A stretch of DNA of 64,000 nt from Molossus alvarezi. Its lineage: Eukaryota > Chordata > Mammalia > Chiroptera > Molossidae. The notes under the pieces were generated by a model. That model saw only the letters and a list, made by a program, of their open reading frames with translations. It was not told where the DNA came from and did no database searches. The position numbers and the translations under genes are program-made. Shown here one piece after another: positions 44,783-58,900 of this stretch; the first letter of the stretch is position 1; every line of letters starts with the position of its first letter. The stretch is from the NCBI GenBank assembly GCA_037176705.1, contig CM073885.1, positions 162,926,290 to 162,990,289 on the forward strand. The letters run 5' to 3'.

Positions 44783-44910
44783 ACACAGTGGGGCAAAAGC
44801 AGGTATATAACTGTTTTTATGCAAAATAATACAATAATTAAGAAATAATAATATAAGAAAAAACTCATTTCACATACTCACAACTGTAAACCTACTTTTG
44901 CCCCACCATG
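44783..44910. mobile_element. Mariner-type miniature element
   Basis: The left end CACAGTGGGGCAAAAGCAGGT and the reversed right end CATGGTGGGGCAAAAGTAGGT form inverted repeats of about 20 bp around an AT-rich core of about 85 bp. TA flanks both ends. There is no coding capacity. Confidence 0.8.
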
Positions 44911-44914
44911 TACG

Positions 44915-44955
44915 TATATGTGTGTGTGTGTCTGTCTGTGTGTGTGTGTGTACAT
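44915..44955. repeat. Imperfect (TG)n
   Basis: TATGTGTGTGTGTGTCTGTC followed by another (TG)n, at the edge of the mariner-type element. Confidence 0.85.
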
Positions 44956-45266
44956 ATACTTTTGTTTTTTATGAAAAAAAGTATCATCTTTCTAATCTGT
45001 AGTACAAAGCAAGTGAAGTGAAGCCTCCTTTGTGTGTTTTGTTTGTTGTTCACCCAGCTTTGTTTGGAGGGAAAGGCAAAATAACTTAGTTTGGGTACCA
45101 GCTGTGTGTCCCCAAACTGATATCTGTGTTTGGCAGCTTCACTGATGCTCCTGGTAAGACCCTGGCACACAGATAACTCTAAAAAAAAATGGCAATAAAT
45201 AAGTACATATCAATTGTCACCATAAATGTGTATGATATGACTGCTCCAATTAGAAGACACAGAGAG

Positions 45267-45535
45267 GCCCTGGCCAGTTTGGCTAAGTGGTTAGAGCATT
45301 AGTCTGTGGGCCAGAGACCCGGGTTTGGTTTTTGCTAAGGGCACATACCTCAGTTGCAGTGTGTCCCCGGCCTTGGTTGGTCATGCAGGTGGCAGTCACT
45401 TGATGTTTCCCTTTCACATTGTCACATTGATGTCTCTGTCTCTCTCTCTGTCTCTCTCTCTCTCTTTCTCTCTCTTCCCCCCACTCTATCTGAAAGAAAT
45501 GTCCTCAGGTGAGGATAAGAAAGAAAAGAAAGCAT
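45267..45535 (+). mobile_element. VES-type SINE inside the L1
   Basis: Head GCCCTGGCCAGTTTGGCTAAG; tail GTCCTCAGGTGAGGATAAGA. L1 text reads AGAAGACACAGAG before it and ACTCACATATATCTTGTTTA after it. Confidence 0.92.
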
Positions 45536-47494
45536 CACTCACATATATCTTGTTTACAAGAGACCCACCTCACAGCAAAAGCCTTACATAGGTTGAAAGT
45601 GAAGAGAGAAAAAAATCTTTCAAGGAAACAAAAAGCTAAAGAAAGCTGGGGTTGCAATACTCATACCACATAAAGTAGATTTCAAAATGAAGGCCATAAG
45701 TAAAGACAAATAAGGCCACTACATAATATTGAAAGGATCTATTCAACAGGAAGATATAACCTTGGTAAACAAACATGTACGCAATATGAAAGCACCAACA
45801 TATGTTAAAAATCTTTTGGAGGACGTCAAAAAAAATTGACAACAATACTATCATAGCAGGGGACTTCAATTCTCCACTGACATCACTGGATAAATCTTCT
45901 AGACAAAAAAAAAAAAAATAACAAGGAAACACAGACTCTAAATGAAGCACTAGACCAAATGGATTCAATAGATATCTACAAAGAATTACACCCAAAAACC
46001 AATGAATTCACATTCTTCTTAAGTGCACGTGGGATATTCTCAAAGTTAGACCACATGTTGGGAACAAAGTAAGTCTCTACAAGTTCAAGAAGATTGAAAT
46101 CACATCAAGCATCTTCTCCGATCACAATGTCATGCAACTAGAAATCACTTGCAACAAGAACATGCAAAGACATGGAAGCTAAATAGCATGTAATCAAAGA
46201 ACGAATATGTTACTAAGCAGATCAAGGAAGAAATTAAAAACATTCTGGAAACCAATGAAACTAAACACAACATCTATGGGATGCAGCAAAAGCAGTTCTG
46301 AGAAGGAAATTCATAGCACTACAGGCCCACCTCAAGAAGCAAAAAAAAATGTCTAATAGACTATCTCACCTCACAACTTGAAGAACTAGAAAGCTAACAA
46401 AAAGAAAACCCCAGAGCAAGTAGAAGGAAAGAAATAGTAAATATCAGAGCAGAAATAAATGACATGGAGACCAAAAATCAATTCAAAGGATCAATGAAAC
46501 AAAGAGCTGATTTTTCAAAAAGATAAACAAGATGGATGAACTGTTAGCTACACTCACCAAGAAACAAACAGAGAGAACCCAAATACACAAAATCAGAAAT
46601 GAAAGAGGAGAAATAATAAGTGACACCACAAAAATAAAAACGATCGTGAACAAGTATTATGAACATTTATACGGAAAAAAATTAGACAATCTAAGCAAAA
46701 TGGACAAATTTCTAAAAACACATAGTCTTCCAAAACTGAACTGGGAGGAGATAAAAAACTTGAACAGACCAATGACAACATAAGAAATGGAAGATGTAAT
46801 CAAGACTCTCCCAGCAAACAAAAGCCTAGGCCCGGACAGCTTCACGGAGGAATTTTTCTGAACATTCAAAAAAGAACTAATACCCATTCTCCTCAAACTA
46901 TTTCAAAAAATTCAAGACAAAAAAAAACTTCCAAACTCATTTTATGAGGCCAGCATAATGCTAGTTCCCAAACCAGAAAACCTCTACAAAGTAAGAAAAG
47001 TACAGGCTAATATCCTTCAAGAACATACATGCCAAAATCCTAAACAAAATACTAGCGAATCGAATCCAGCCATACATCAAAAAAATTATTCACCATGACC
47101 AAGTGGGATTTATCCCAGGGATGCAAGGCGGGTACAATATTAACAAAGCAATAAATGTGATACATCACATAAACAAAATAAAAGATAAAAATTATATGAT
47201 CATATAAATAGATGCTGAAAAGCATTAGACAAAATTCAGCACCCATTTCTGATAACGATGCTCAGCAATCTGTGAATAGAGGGATCATATCTTCACATAA
47301 TAAAGGCCATATGTGAAAGACCTACAGGCAACATCATACTCAATGGCAAAAATTAAAAGCATTTCCTTTAAGAACAGAAACAAGACAAGGATGCCCACTT
47401 TCACCCCTCTTATTTAACATAGTACTGAAAGTCTTAGCTATGGTAATCAGACAGGAAGTAAAAAATAAAAGGGATCCAAATTAAAAAGGAGAGA

Positions 47495-47959
47495 ATGAAA
47501 CTGACATTATTCTCAGATGACATGATACTATACGTAGATAACCCCAAAGACCCCATCAAAAATTTACTAGACTTAATAAATAAATTTGGCAAAGTAGCAG
47601 GTTACAAAATTAACATCAAGAAATCAATGGCATTCTATAGGCCAATGATGAACTCACAGAAAGAGAAACTAAGAAAACAATCCCATTTACCATCACAGCA
47701 AAAGAAATTAAGATACCTAGGAATAAACTTAACCAAAGAAATAAAGGACCTATTTGCAAAAAACTACAGGTCAGTGAATAAAGTAATAGAGGAAGATGTA
47801 AAAAAGTGGAAGCACGCACCTTGTTCATGGACTGGAAGAATCAACATCTTTAAAATATCTGTACTCCCCAAAGCTATCTATAGATGCAATGCAATCCCCA
47901 TCAAAATACCAACAACATACTTCACAGAACTAAAACAAATACTTCAAAAGTTTATATGA
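47495..47959 (+). pseudogene. L1 ORF2 reverse-transcriptase fragment
   Basis: An open 154-codon stretch has [16 protein letters not shown], corresponding to the RT catalytic F-ADD box with Ser for Ala, then the thumb region ([17 protein letters not shown]). Stops border it, so no active enzyme is expected. Confidence 0.9.
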
Positions 47960-49935
47960 AACCAGAAAAGACTTCAAATAGCCACAGTGATCTTGAAAAA
48001 GAAGGACAAAGTTGGAGGAATCACATTAGCAGATTTTAGGTTATACTACAAAGCCACTGTAATCAAAACAACCTGGTACTGGCACAAGAACAGGTATATA
48101 GACCACTGAAACACAACAGAGAACCCAGAAATGGACCCAAGGCAATATGCTCAATTAATATTTACAAAGTTGGCAAGAGCTTACAGTGGAGTAGGGACAG
48201 CCTCTTTAATAAATGGTGTTGGGAAAATTGGACAGCTACATGCAGAAAAATGAAACTAGAACATCAACAAACACAATACAAAAGAATAAACTCAAAATGG
48301 ATGAAAGACTTAAATGTGACTCAAAAATCCATAAAAATCCTAGAAGAAACTGTAGGCAACAAAACTTCAGACATCATACGCAGCAGAATTTTCACTGATA
48401 CGTCACCTAAGGTAAGAGAAACAAAGTAAAAAATGAACACATGGGACTACATCAAACTGAAAAGCATCTGCACAGTGAAAAATATGAACATCAAAATGGA
48501 AAGGCAACCCACTATTTGGGAGAGCATAATTGCCAATGATATTTCAAATAAGGGGTTAATTTCCAATATACATAGAGTGCTCATACAACCCAACAAAAGG
48601 AAGACAAAGAACATAATTAAAAAATGGGCAGAGGAACTATGTAGACACCTCTCAAAACAGAACATGCAAATGGCTAAGAGACATATAAAGAAATGCTCAA
48701 CAACACTAATCATCACAGAGATGCAAACTAAAACAATGAGGTATCACTTCACACATGTCAGAATGGCCACCATCAACCAAGTATGAAACAATAAGTGTTG
48801 GCAAGGGTGTGGATAAAAGGGGACTCTAGTACACTGCTGGTGGGAATGCAGACTGGTGCAGCCACTATGGAAAACAATATGGTGTTACCTCAAAAAATTA
48901 AAAATTGAACTTCCATTTGATCCAGTGATCCCACTTCTAGGAATATACTCCAAGTAGCCTGAAACACCAATCAGAAAGAATATAGGTACCCCCATCTTCA
49001 TAGCAGCACTATTTACAATAGCTAAGATCTGGAAACATCCCAAATGTCCATCAGTATACAAATGGATAAAAAGCTGTGGTACATATACACAATGTAGTTC
49101 TACGCAGCTGTAAGAAAGAAAGATCTTTTATTCTTTGAGACAACATGGAGGGACCTGGAAAGTATTATCCTAAGTGAAACAAACCAGAAAGAGAAAGACA
49201 AGTATCATATGACCTCACTTATTTGTGGAATATAATGAACATTACAGTTTGAGAAATGGAGTAGTCCCAGAAATGTGAAAGTGGGGTACAGACTGACAAT
49301 CCCCTGAAAAGAGGGTGGTGGGGGAGAGACAAACCGGAGAACATATATGCTGTGTGCATGAACAGCGGGCATGGACAACAAAGCTGGGGACAGGGCAGAA
49401 ATGGTGTCACAGGGGGAATCAGTGGGGGGAAAAAGGAGAAACATCTATAACAAAAGTTAATTAATTAATTAAAAAAATAAAAGAAATAAAAGAAGTTAAT
49501 ATTTCAACTCAAAAAACCACCTCTACTTCTATCACTGTAGCTATCCTTACCATTTATTTTGTAATAAAAGGTTTACATACTGCAATAAAAATATGGCCCT
49601 TTTAAAGAAATTTATAGAAAGCATACTTTGACAAATCTTAATTAGTAATTCAAATATGTATTCTACTAGAAACCTTCATACTCACAAAGGATAGAGAAAT
49701 ATTAAGCTAATATTTTTTATTGTAATAATGTAAAAAATTTTAATGTTATCAAAAGTGTATTGTGATAATTAATTGAGAAATCTAAATAAATTAGGTACAC
49801 ATTTACAAATTATTTTTTAAATTGGAACACAAATGAGTGCTTAGGCACATAAATCAAAGTACCTTTCCTCTGTATGAACAGACTGAAAATGGCAATGTGT
49901 TTACAAGGGAAGTATTTTAAATGTTCCAATGTTAC

Positions 49936-50043
49936 TTACTGAATTGATGCAAGAAATTGCTCAAAGCTAGGCTCTTCGGCAGCCAAGGCAGCTGTACATG
50001 AAACACACTTTTCAGCACGACACAGAGCAAATAAATGACACCA
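49936..50043 (-). other. Possible terminal exon of copy B
   Basis: The open reading WCHLFALCRAEKCVSCTAAL ... FEQFLASIQ ends in TAA. GAAAAG|TGT gives an in-phase but weak acceptor. A consensus GTAAGT straddles the stop, so this may alternatively be an internal exon ending in ATTCA. Confidence 0.3.
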
Positions 50044-50936
50044 GGTACACAGCGTGGGCGGTAAATGCCCAAGCAATAAAGAATTTCTTTCTTTCCTTCT
50101 CCCTTATAGTCCTTCATTTATTTTCAACTTTATTATAGTATAAATTTATATCTTAACATCATAGTTATCATAATTATAACTAAGTGGACCTAATACTGAG
50201 AGTATAGAAGGGTGATTAAATAATAAACACTTCTTTTCAAATCACTCATGCAGGGATAGTTTATAAAATATGAGAAATGATTGGCAACCATAGTATTTCA
50301 CACATCGTTATAGTATGTCCTGCACTTTTTAATCATCTTTCAATCCATAGGCCCAGGTAAAATCTTTATGCCTAATCTTCACCCATGTAATATAAAACCT
50401 TAAGTTTACTGCTTAATGATTAAACACAGGTGAATACAAAGCAGACACTCTGAAACCACATGGGTTCATGGACAGCTTTGTTTTTTTGTTTATTCATAGC
50501 ACTGTTGAGAAGCTTTCAGTAACTTATTTAGATTATGTCCATTATCCATACAATTATTAGTTTTTAAAAATCAAAGAAAATCTTTACGTCAAAGGCAATG
50601 TTTACTTAGCATTTTTCTGAGCGCTAGTTGTCTTATTTCTTTAAAAACAATTTCCAGTGATGAGAGTTAATGGAATACATGGTAGGTACAATAAGTCACT
50701 TATAATATAAGAACTTGGATCTACCAATTACCAAAAGCCACCTGCTGGCAAGGTAGTTCCTGAAAAGAAAAACAGAACAGCAACTCTTTTTATCCAGCTT
50801 CTGTACCACCAGAAACCTCCATTTTACCAGGTTATTCTGGAAGTTCTTAGGCCTACTATGTAAGAATTTGCAAAGGTTTTTCAGAGAATATACGATAAGA
50901 ATAGTCATTATTTAATTTATTTTAAAAAGAAATCCT

Positions 50937-51145
50937 AGCCCTGTCCAGGAGGCTCCATTACTGGGAGCATCTCCCATGCACAGAAGTGCCATGGGTTCTG
51001 TTCCCAGTCAGGGCCCATACCCAGGTTGCAAGTTTGATCCCAGGTCTCAGGGATCATATGGGAGATAGACGGCAACCAATAGATGTTTCTCTCATTCTCT
51101 CCCCCTCTTCGTTTCTTTTTCTCAAACATCAACTTTTAAAAAGAG
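50937..51145 (+). mobile_element. VES-type SINE shared with block A
   Basis: Begins AGCCCTGTCCAGGAGGCTCC and ends AAACATCAACTTTTAAAAAG. It is the partner of 22219-22412. Confidence 0.88.
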
Positions 51146-52828
51146 ATAAATCTTTAAACTCTGAAAAAAAATTAAAACTCATAATTAAATTTACTTTAAA
51201 ATAATTTATATACAATATCAATGTTCAAATGTTCAGGAAGATAGAAAATGCATAATAAAAAAAAAAAAGTGCCCATTTTGCTCTAGGAAGCAACAAAAAG
51301 TATTTAAGGAATTTTCTAATGTCAAAAGAAACTCACTTTCTTCCCAATATCAAAGTAAACATTAAAGCATCTGAAACTATAGTATAAAGACATAGGTAAC
51401 TTAAACTTTCTAAATGAGAGTACTAAAGTGCAAAAGAGAATGTCACATAGAAAGTTACTAAAACTTTTTAAAAAGTGGTAGAGATACATTTTCTTTACTC
51501 TGAAAATGAAGCAAAAATAAACAGATGTAATATCTTAATATACTATAGTAATTAAAATAATCAAAAGGAAATGAAAAAATACTAAGACTTATGAATCAAG
51601 CTTACGTCAAAAATTTCTTATGATGTTTAAAAACTTTCACTTCTTTTTAAAGAGGAAATACTAAACTTGCTACAAAAAATTTTTTATATTTCAACAGTCC
51701 TTGTGTTTGTACATGAAAAGCTAATCATGCTAGTACCCCTCATTTCTCCCTTAAAAGGATATAACTTAGCTGGGTTTTGAGCAGGAGCGGTGATAATTCT
51801 CCAGTCATGGATGAGGGCTCCTCACGGCACAACCCCTCATTTCTCCTTTAAGATAAGATGGCATTGGCAATCTGTGGATCAGTAAAATTACCACAGCTGC
51901 TAAATTTTTTTATGGCCACCCTGCACAGGTTTGGGTTTTCACAATATCTGGAAATGGCCTAGGAGAAGAAATCAAATAGAGCATGTTTATGTTAGAAATG
52001 AGAGACTTCCAGCCTTAACACAGACAGCATCACTGAGAAGCCCTGCCCCCACCTCTGGATATACATTATAGGTACTGCCCCTTGGGAGAGCTGTGGTCTA
52101 CACTGCTAGGTCCTTGGGATTCTACTTTATGCTGATTGACTAAGGTAAGTCGTTCAGAAACTATGATCAGATTGCCAGAGCAAAGGGGAACTCAGAAATT
52201 TTTGAAGTTTGGGTTTCGTCAACAGTGTCAAAGGCAACAGGCCCCTAACAACAACACCCTCTGTTTTCTGTACACTTGGCTCCTTAAATATACTAAACAG
52301 ACACTTGGGCAGAATGAGTGTTTACTCAGCTATTGAAATTCTATCTAATCTTCTTAGTTATGACATACACTAAACACATTTTTAAGGAGGCAGGCATGCA
52401 CTGTACTTCATTGAAAGGTAGGAAAGGTCTAATGACTGAAGCACCCACCATGAGGTCCTATTTCACTTGCACATGAATTAAGGTAGAAACACGTCTTATT
52501 CTAAAGTACCATCAAAGTACCACAGAAAAAGTCCATTTTAACAGGGACCATTTCAGTTGTGAATAATTTTGTTGTATACTCACCAAAAGTCATACCCACA
52601 AATACTACATTTTCCCATGTACCTACATTTTTCATTAAAAACCCATGTACTTTCTATACTGAGTTTATGAAACACAAACTATACAAGCTAAGTATGGGTC
52701 TCTCAGGTTAGCTTCCTCTAAGAAACTCATGGGACTTAACTCTGATATATACAGAAAAGACATAAATTTGCAAACTCAGTTAAGAGTGGTAAGTAGCTAA
52801 TGTTTGTAGATATGATCAGTGATGTAAC

Positions 52829-53033
52829 TTTTTTTTAAAACAGATTTTTATTAATTCAGAGAGAGAAAGGGAGATAGAAACAATGATGTGAGAATTTCCT
52901 TCGGCTGGTTCCTGCACATCCCCTGCTGGGGGTCAAGCCTGAAATCCAGGCATGTACCCTGACCAGGGAATCAAACCAGGATCTCTCAGTCCATGGCACT
53001 ATGCTCAATCCACTGAGCCACACTGACCAGGCC
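52829..53033 (-). mobile_element. VES-type SINE private to block B
   Basis: Reversed head GGCCTGGTCAGTGTGGCTCAG at 53033; reversed tail TTTTTTTTAAAACAGATTTTTATT. Block A reads straight through at 24330. Confidence 0.92.
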
Positions 53034-53347
53034 ATGAATGATATAAATGTAAGAAATTATTCAGGGATAATTAGAACAAGAACAGAATTTTTAAAAATCA
53101 AAGATTAAATTTGATTTAAAATATTCTATATCATGGTCAATGAAGACATCCTTTTAAAAAATATAATGGGAGTTCTTATATAAACCGTAAAGATACCAAA
53201 AATACAATGGAGAGAGTTAATAAGCCTTCTTCAATGTGTTAGTTTAAAGAGCTTTTCATTTCCCTAATCACTGCATAACATGACTGAGCCACAGATATGG
53301 TTTCGGTGTCTGGCAGAGAAGCCCACTTTGTGATCCCACAGCCTCAC

Positions 53348-53510
53348 CTCCAGCTTCCGTGCTCTTTCTTTTCGAAGAGGAGCAAATACAATAGGCAGTC
53401 CGTGGTCACCTGCTAAGGTCCGAAGGTCAAAATAGTATTTGGCATAGACACTGGCAGAGACACTAAGATTAAACTGGAGTAGATATATATATTGCCTTTC
53501 CAATGCATTC
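53348..53510 (-). CDS. CCNYL1-like: Cyclin Y-like copy B exon, cyclin-fold C-terminal part, intact
   Basis: Acceptor CTTCCCCAG and donor GTGAGG bound 163 bp: NALERQYIYLLQFNLSV, SASVYAKYYFDLRTLAGDH, FAPLRKERARKLE. ERQ and FAPL-KERA agree with CCNYL1 better than copy A does. The exon differs from copy A at 7 bases in 5 codons, all amino-acid changing, with a stretch of about 85 identical bases in the middle. Confidence 0.87.
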
Positions 53511-55648
53511 CTGGGGAAGAAGGAGAAGATAAAACCAGCACAGGACAATTTTAGTCAGCTTGGCAATCTTCAAATTATCATTCTAAGTAAGCTACTAGGA
53601 TGGCTCTAAGTTTTGTTTTGAAACAAATAAAAGCTACCCAGCTGTACTAAAGAAGCAAACATGGTAGAGCTATTTGTGTTTTTTTCTGCATCCCAGCCCT
53701 TTGCGTTGGGGACCACAGTGAGGAGGTCACATCTCCCGTTCACTCGTGCTGCTGACTGGGGCTCATTTGTCAGAGTCCCATCAGTGCAGCTGCAGATCAT
53801 GCTCCCCACTCAATCGTGAGGCCCCACTGCAAGGCTCAGATTAAAGGAATGATGTGCTGCTTCTCAGTTCTGAAGAATTCGCAGACATTTTTATCATAAT
53901 AGAAAAGGGCTTATTGAAGTAGAGATATGCCGACAAAAGGAGTGGGCACATCACCATGGAAGCAAATAGATCCACTGAGAGCCACCACTATTATCTCTGA
54001 GGGAAAACTCCTGAGGCAATGATTTATTTCCAATAAATAAATAAGTATGCCAAGTTGGATGGAAAGGGGAACCCTCTCCCTTCCCCCACTGCATGAGGCT
54101 AATGTAAAAGACCACAGTGAAAGTTTCTGTTCACCTTAATATTACTGGGGTGAGAAACTGTCACCATGACAGAACTGGCCTGAGACAACACTAGCATTGA
54201 CTTTGAATATGTATCTGTCTGGTGATCACAACTCATCCCTACTTCATGATACACTGAGAACCTACTTCATGCAACTCAGTGCCACCAGAGCCCAATAGGC
54301 ATCCTACAAAAAGAAGCAGGTGAAGACAGATCTCAAAGTGCTGTGAACCTTTTGCTGACCAGCACCTAGCTCAATGCTGGTAAACAAAGGCATTGATGAG
54401 CAGCTTGGTCCCTCGCATGCTTATCAATTAAAGCATGGACAGCCACAAACTGAGGCTTGCTTTGTCACTCCCAGCCGACTTCCCAGGGCTAGTCAAAGGC
54501 AGTGCCTCACATTTTCCTCTACCAAGTCTCTCCCAAAAGACCTCAGATGGAACACACCAAGTGCCAAGGGTTAGACAACATCACAGCAGGATCCAGCACA
54601 TCCACAGGAAGTTCTCAAGGAGCACCAGACCCTGCTGAGGTGAAGTCTGCTTTTGTGGAAAGCTCCTGCACAGCAGATCCCACATTGTGGTCAAGGTCAA
54701 TCTCCACAGTCAACCAGTCTCAGGGTCAACCCCACGCACAGATGAACCAATGGCAATCAAGACTAAACCCAAACAGAAAGGCTTAAATAACCCACACAAG
54801 AACCATCCTGGAGCACAAGTTCACATGATCAGACACTGTGCCACTGGGTCCCACAGGACTCCTACGAGGTCACCCTACCATGATTGGGAGACATAGCCAA
54901 TTGACCTAACACACAGAAACACACACAGAGAGGCAGCCAAAATGGGGAGACAAATAAACATGCCTCAATTGAAAGAACAGAAGAAATCTCCAGACAAAGA
55001 ATTAAATAAAATGAAGGCAAACAATCTAACAGATACAGAATTCAAAGCAATGGTTGCAAGGATGCTCAAGGAACTTGATGAGAACATCAACAGCATAACA
55101 AGATTATGGAAATCATAAAAAACAAACTGTCAGAAAGAAAAAATACAAGATCTGAAATGAAGACTACACTTGACAGAATAAAGAGTTAGGTTAGATGCAG
55201 TAGATGATCAAAACAGTGACTTGGAATCAAGGTAGCGGAAAACAATCAAAGCAGCAAAAAGAAAACAAAATTGTAAAAAATGAGGATGGTCTAAGTGACA
55301 CATGTGACAATATGAAGTGTAATAATATCAGCATCATTGGAATACCAAAAGAAAAAGAGAGAGCACAAATGAATAAGAATTTATTTGAAGAAATAATGGC
55401 TGAAATTTTTTTTACCCTTGTGAAGGAAAAGACCAAGAAGTCTAGGAAGGGCAGAGAGTCCTAAACAACATAAATCCAAAAAGGCCCACACCGAGAAATA
55501 CTGTAATTAAACCAGCAAAGACTAAAGACAAAAGGGAATCTTTAAAGCAGCAAAAAAATAACAGTTGCCTACATAAGAGCTTCCAGAAGACAACTAATTT
55601 CTCAACAGGGACATTTCAGACCAGACAGGATAGGCAAAAATTATTCAT

Positions 55649-55866
55649 GCCTTGGCCAGTTTGGCTCAGCAGTGAGAGTATTGATCCACAGACTGAAGAG
55701 TTGCAGGTTGATTCCGATCAAGGGCTTGTAGCTCGGTTGTGGTTCAGACACTGGTCCTGGTCGGAGACATGTGGGAGGCAACCAATCAGTATGTCTCTCT
55801 GTCACCACTCTTTCTCTCTCCCTACGACTCTATCTGAAGATAAATGGAAAAATATCCTTGGTGTAG
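55649..55866 (+). mobile_element. VES-type SINE inside L1
   Basis: Head TGCCTTGGCCAGTTTGGCTCA; the tail ATATCCTTGGTGTAGATTTG runs into the dinucleotide array. Confidence 0.9.
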
Positions 55867-55869
55867 ATT

Positions 55870-55871
<2 letters not shown>

Positions 55872-55945
<74 letters not shown>
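55872..55945. repeat. (TA)n(GA)n compound microsatellite
   Basis: About 22 TA then 14 GA units, grown from the SINE tail. Confidence 0.95.
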
Positions 55946-55950
<5 letters not shown>

Positions 55951-58900
55951 CAAAATAATGGAAAGCACAAATCTACTACAACCAAGCCTACTCTACCAAC
56001 CAGACTATTATTTAAAACTGAAAAGAAATAGCTTTCTAGACAAGGTAAAGCTAAAGAAATACATTAATATCCAAACCAGAATTACAAGAAATATAAAGGA
56101 TTTTTTTTAAGAAGATGAAAGGAGAGGCAAAATACAGTGATAAAGAATAAAATGGCATTAAATACATACCTATCAATAATGACTTAAATGTAAATGGCTT
56201 AAATGCTCTGATAAAAAATCACAAGGTAGCTGACTGAAGACAAAGACAAGACTTATATATATGCTGTCCTCATGAGACCCACCTTGAGCCAAGTGAAAAT
56301 GAAAGCACAACAACCCAAAATCAATGAAGCACACCAAAAGTAGTACTAAGAGAACAATTCTTGGCATCGGAAGCTTAACTCAAGAAACAAAAAAATCTCA
56401 AATAAACAATCTATCCTTATTCCTAAAGGAATGAGAAAAAGAACCACAAACAATGCCCAAAGTGAGTAGAAGGACAAAACTAAGTGAGACCAGGGTGGAA
56501 ATAAACAGAATAAAATCATGCTAAATAAGATCTGGATCTTTAAAAAAATAATATTAAAAAACCTTAAATCAGACTCATCAAGACAAATATCTCAAATAAA
56601 TTAAAAGCAGAAATAAAAGAGTTGTAGAGACAAGTGACTCATAGAAATACAAAGCTTAATAAAAAAATATTATGAACAACTACATTCTAACACATTAGAC
56701 AATCTAGAAGAAATGGATAAATTCTAGAAACATAAATCTTTCAAAACTGAATCAAAAAGAAACAGAAAATCTGTACAAACTGATACAGCCATTGAAATCA
56801 AAGCTATAAAAAATAAAATAAAATAAAACTTTCAACAAACAAAAGTCCTGGACATGTCATCACAAGTAAATTTTACCAAATATTCAAAGCACTGACACCA
56901 TTCTGTTTCATACTATTCCACAAAATTCAAGAGGATGAAGCTTATTTTCAGAGGCCATCATTATACCAATTCCAAAAGCAGAGAAAGACATGTCAAAGAA
57001 AGAAAATTATAGGACAATGTCCCTGATAAGCACAGATGTAGAAATCCAAGACAAAACATTAGCAAATAGGATTGAACAATATATTAAAAAGATCATACAC
57101 CATGATCAAGTGAAATTTGTTCCTGGGGTAGAAAGTTAGAATAATATCCACAAGTCAATGAACATGCTACACTACTTAAACAAAATGAAAGATAAAAACC
57201 ATATGGTTATATTAATAGATGCAGAAAGCATTCTGACAAAATCTATAACCCACATTTATGATAAAATGTCTCAGCGAAGTAAGAATAGATGAAACCTAGA
57301 ACAACATAGTAAAGGGCAATATATGACACAGGCAACATTATAATCAATCAAGCACAATCAAGCAAAACTGAAAGAGTTTTTCTTAAGATCAGTAACAACA
57401 TAGGGCTGTCCACTTTCATCCCTCTTATTCAAAACATTACTGGAAGTCCTAGGCCCAGCAATCGGACAATAAGACAAAATGAAAGGCAACCAAATTGGAA
57501 GCTAGAAGTAAAACTCTCATTATTTGCAGATGGCGTGATACTGTGCATAGAGAATCCTAAAGATTCACCAAAATACTTACTAGAACTGACCAATGAATTC
57601 AGTAAAGTAGCAAGATACAAAATTAATATCCAGAAACCGGTTGCATTTTTATATGCCAATAGTGAACTATCAGAAAGGGAAACTATAAAACAATCCCATA
57701 TCAAATTATATAAAAGCACCTAGGAAGAAATTTAACCAAGGAGGTAAAAGACTTGTACTTGGAATATTGTAAGACACCCAAGAGAGAATTTAAAAAAGAT
57801 ACAAATAAATAAAAATATGCACTGGGCTCATGGATAGGACAAAATAACATCTTGAAAGTGTCCATACTACCCAAAGCAACCTATACATTCCATAAGATTC
57901 CTATGTCAAGATTTAATGGCATATTGTACACCAGTAGAACAAATAATCCAGTATTTTATATGCAGTCACAAAGATCTTGAATACTCACAGCAATTGAGAG
58001 AGAAAAGAACAAGTTTGGAAGTATCATGCTACTTGATATCATACTATAGTACAAGGCTATAGTAATCAAAAGAGCATGGTACTAGCATAAAAATAAACAT
58101 ATAGATCAATGGAACACAATAGAAAGCCCAGAAATAAACCCACACCTAATGTGGCCAATTAATATTTTAAATAGGAAAAATAATCATTCAGTAGATAAAA
58201 GGAAGTGTATTAAAATAGTGTTCTGTAAATTGGACAGACACATACAAAAAAATGAAACTACACCACCTTCTTACACCATATACAAGAATAAATTCAAAAT
58301 GAAGTATTAACTTAAATGTAAGATTTAACAATAAACTCCTAGAATAAAACAAATGCAGTAAAATCTACAACATTTCTCTTAGTAAGTTTTTCTCCTCATA
58401 GATCACCTTGAGCAAGTGAAACAAAAAAATAAACAAACAAGACTATGTCAAACTGGAAAGTTTTAGCACAGCAAAGGAAAACATCAATGCAATGGAAAGA
58501 CAATTGACTGATGGGAAAACGTATTTGACAGTTATGTATCTGATAATGGGTTTAATATTCAAATTTTATAAAAACGTGTACAACTCAACACCCAAAAAAC
58601 AAACAATCCAATAAAGAAATAAACAGAGGACCTGAACAGGTATTTCTCCAAAGACAACAAACAGATGGCTGAAACACATATGAAAATATGCTTAATATCA
58701 CTAATAATCAGACAGATGTAAATAAAAATCACAATGAGACATCCCTTCACACACATCAGTCAGGATGGCTATCATCAATAAATCAACAAGTGTTGGCAAG
58801 CATGTGGAGAAAATGGAACCCTCATGTACTTTTGGTGGGAATGTAGAATGGTGCAGCCACTGTGGAAACAGTATGGATTTTCTTTTAGAAATAAAAAATG

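Larger units (their letters stand above)
45183..49485 (+). mobile_element. L1 LINE, 5'-truncated, at the edge of block B
   Basis: It begins in the ORF2 endonuclease (AATAAGTACATATCAATTGTC) and is split by a SINE at 45267-45535. It runs through endonuclease, linker, RT and C-terminal domains to a 3' UTR and an AATTAATTAATTAAAAAAAT tail. ORF2 is broken by stops. It belongs to the younger L1 lineage in this window, the same as the element at 1-3148. Block B homology begins about 20 bases after its tail. Confidence 0.93.

Noticed and set aside
49932..50117. 61-codon minus-strand frame over the candidate terminal exon
   Set aside because: The frame differs from the one kept open in both blocks, and the block A equivalent stops early.
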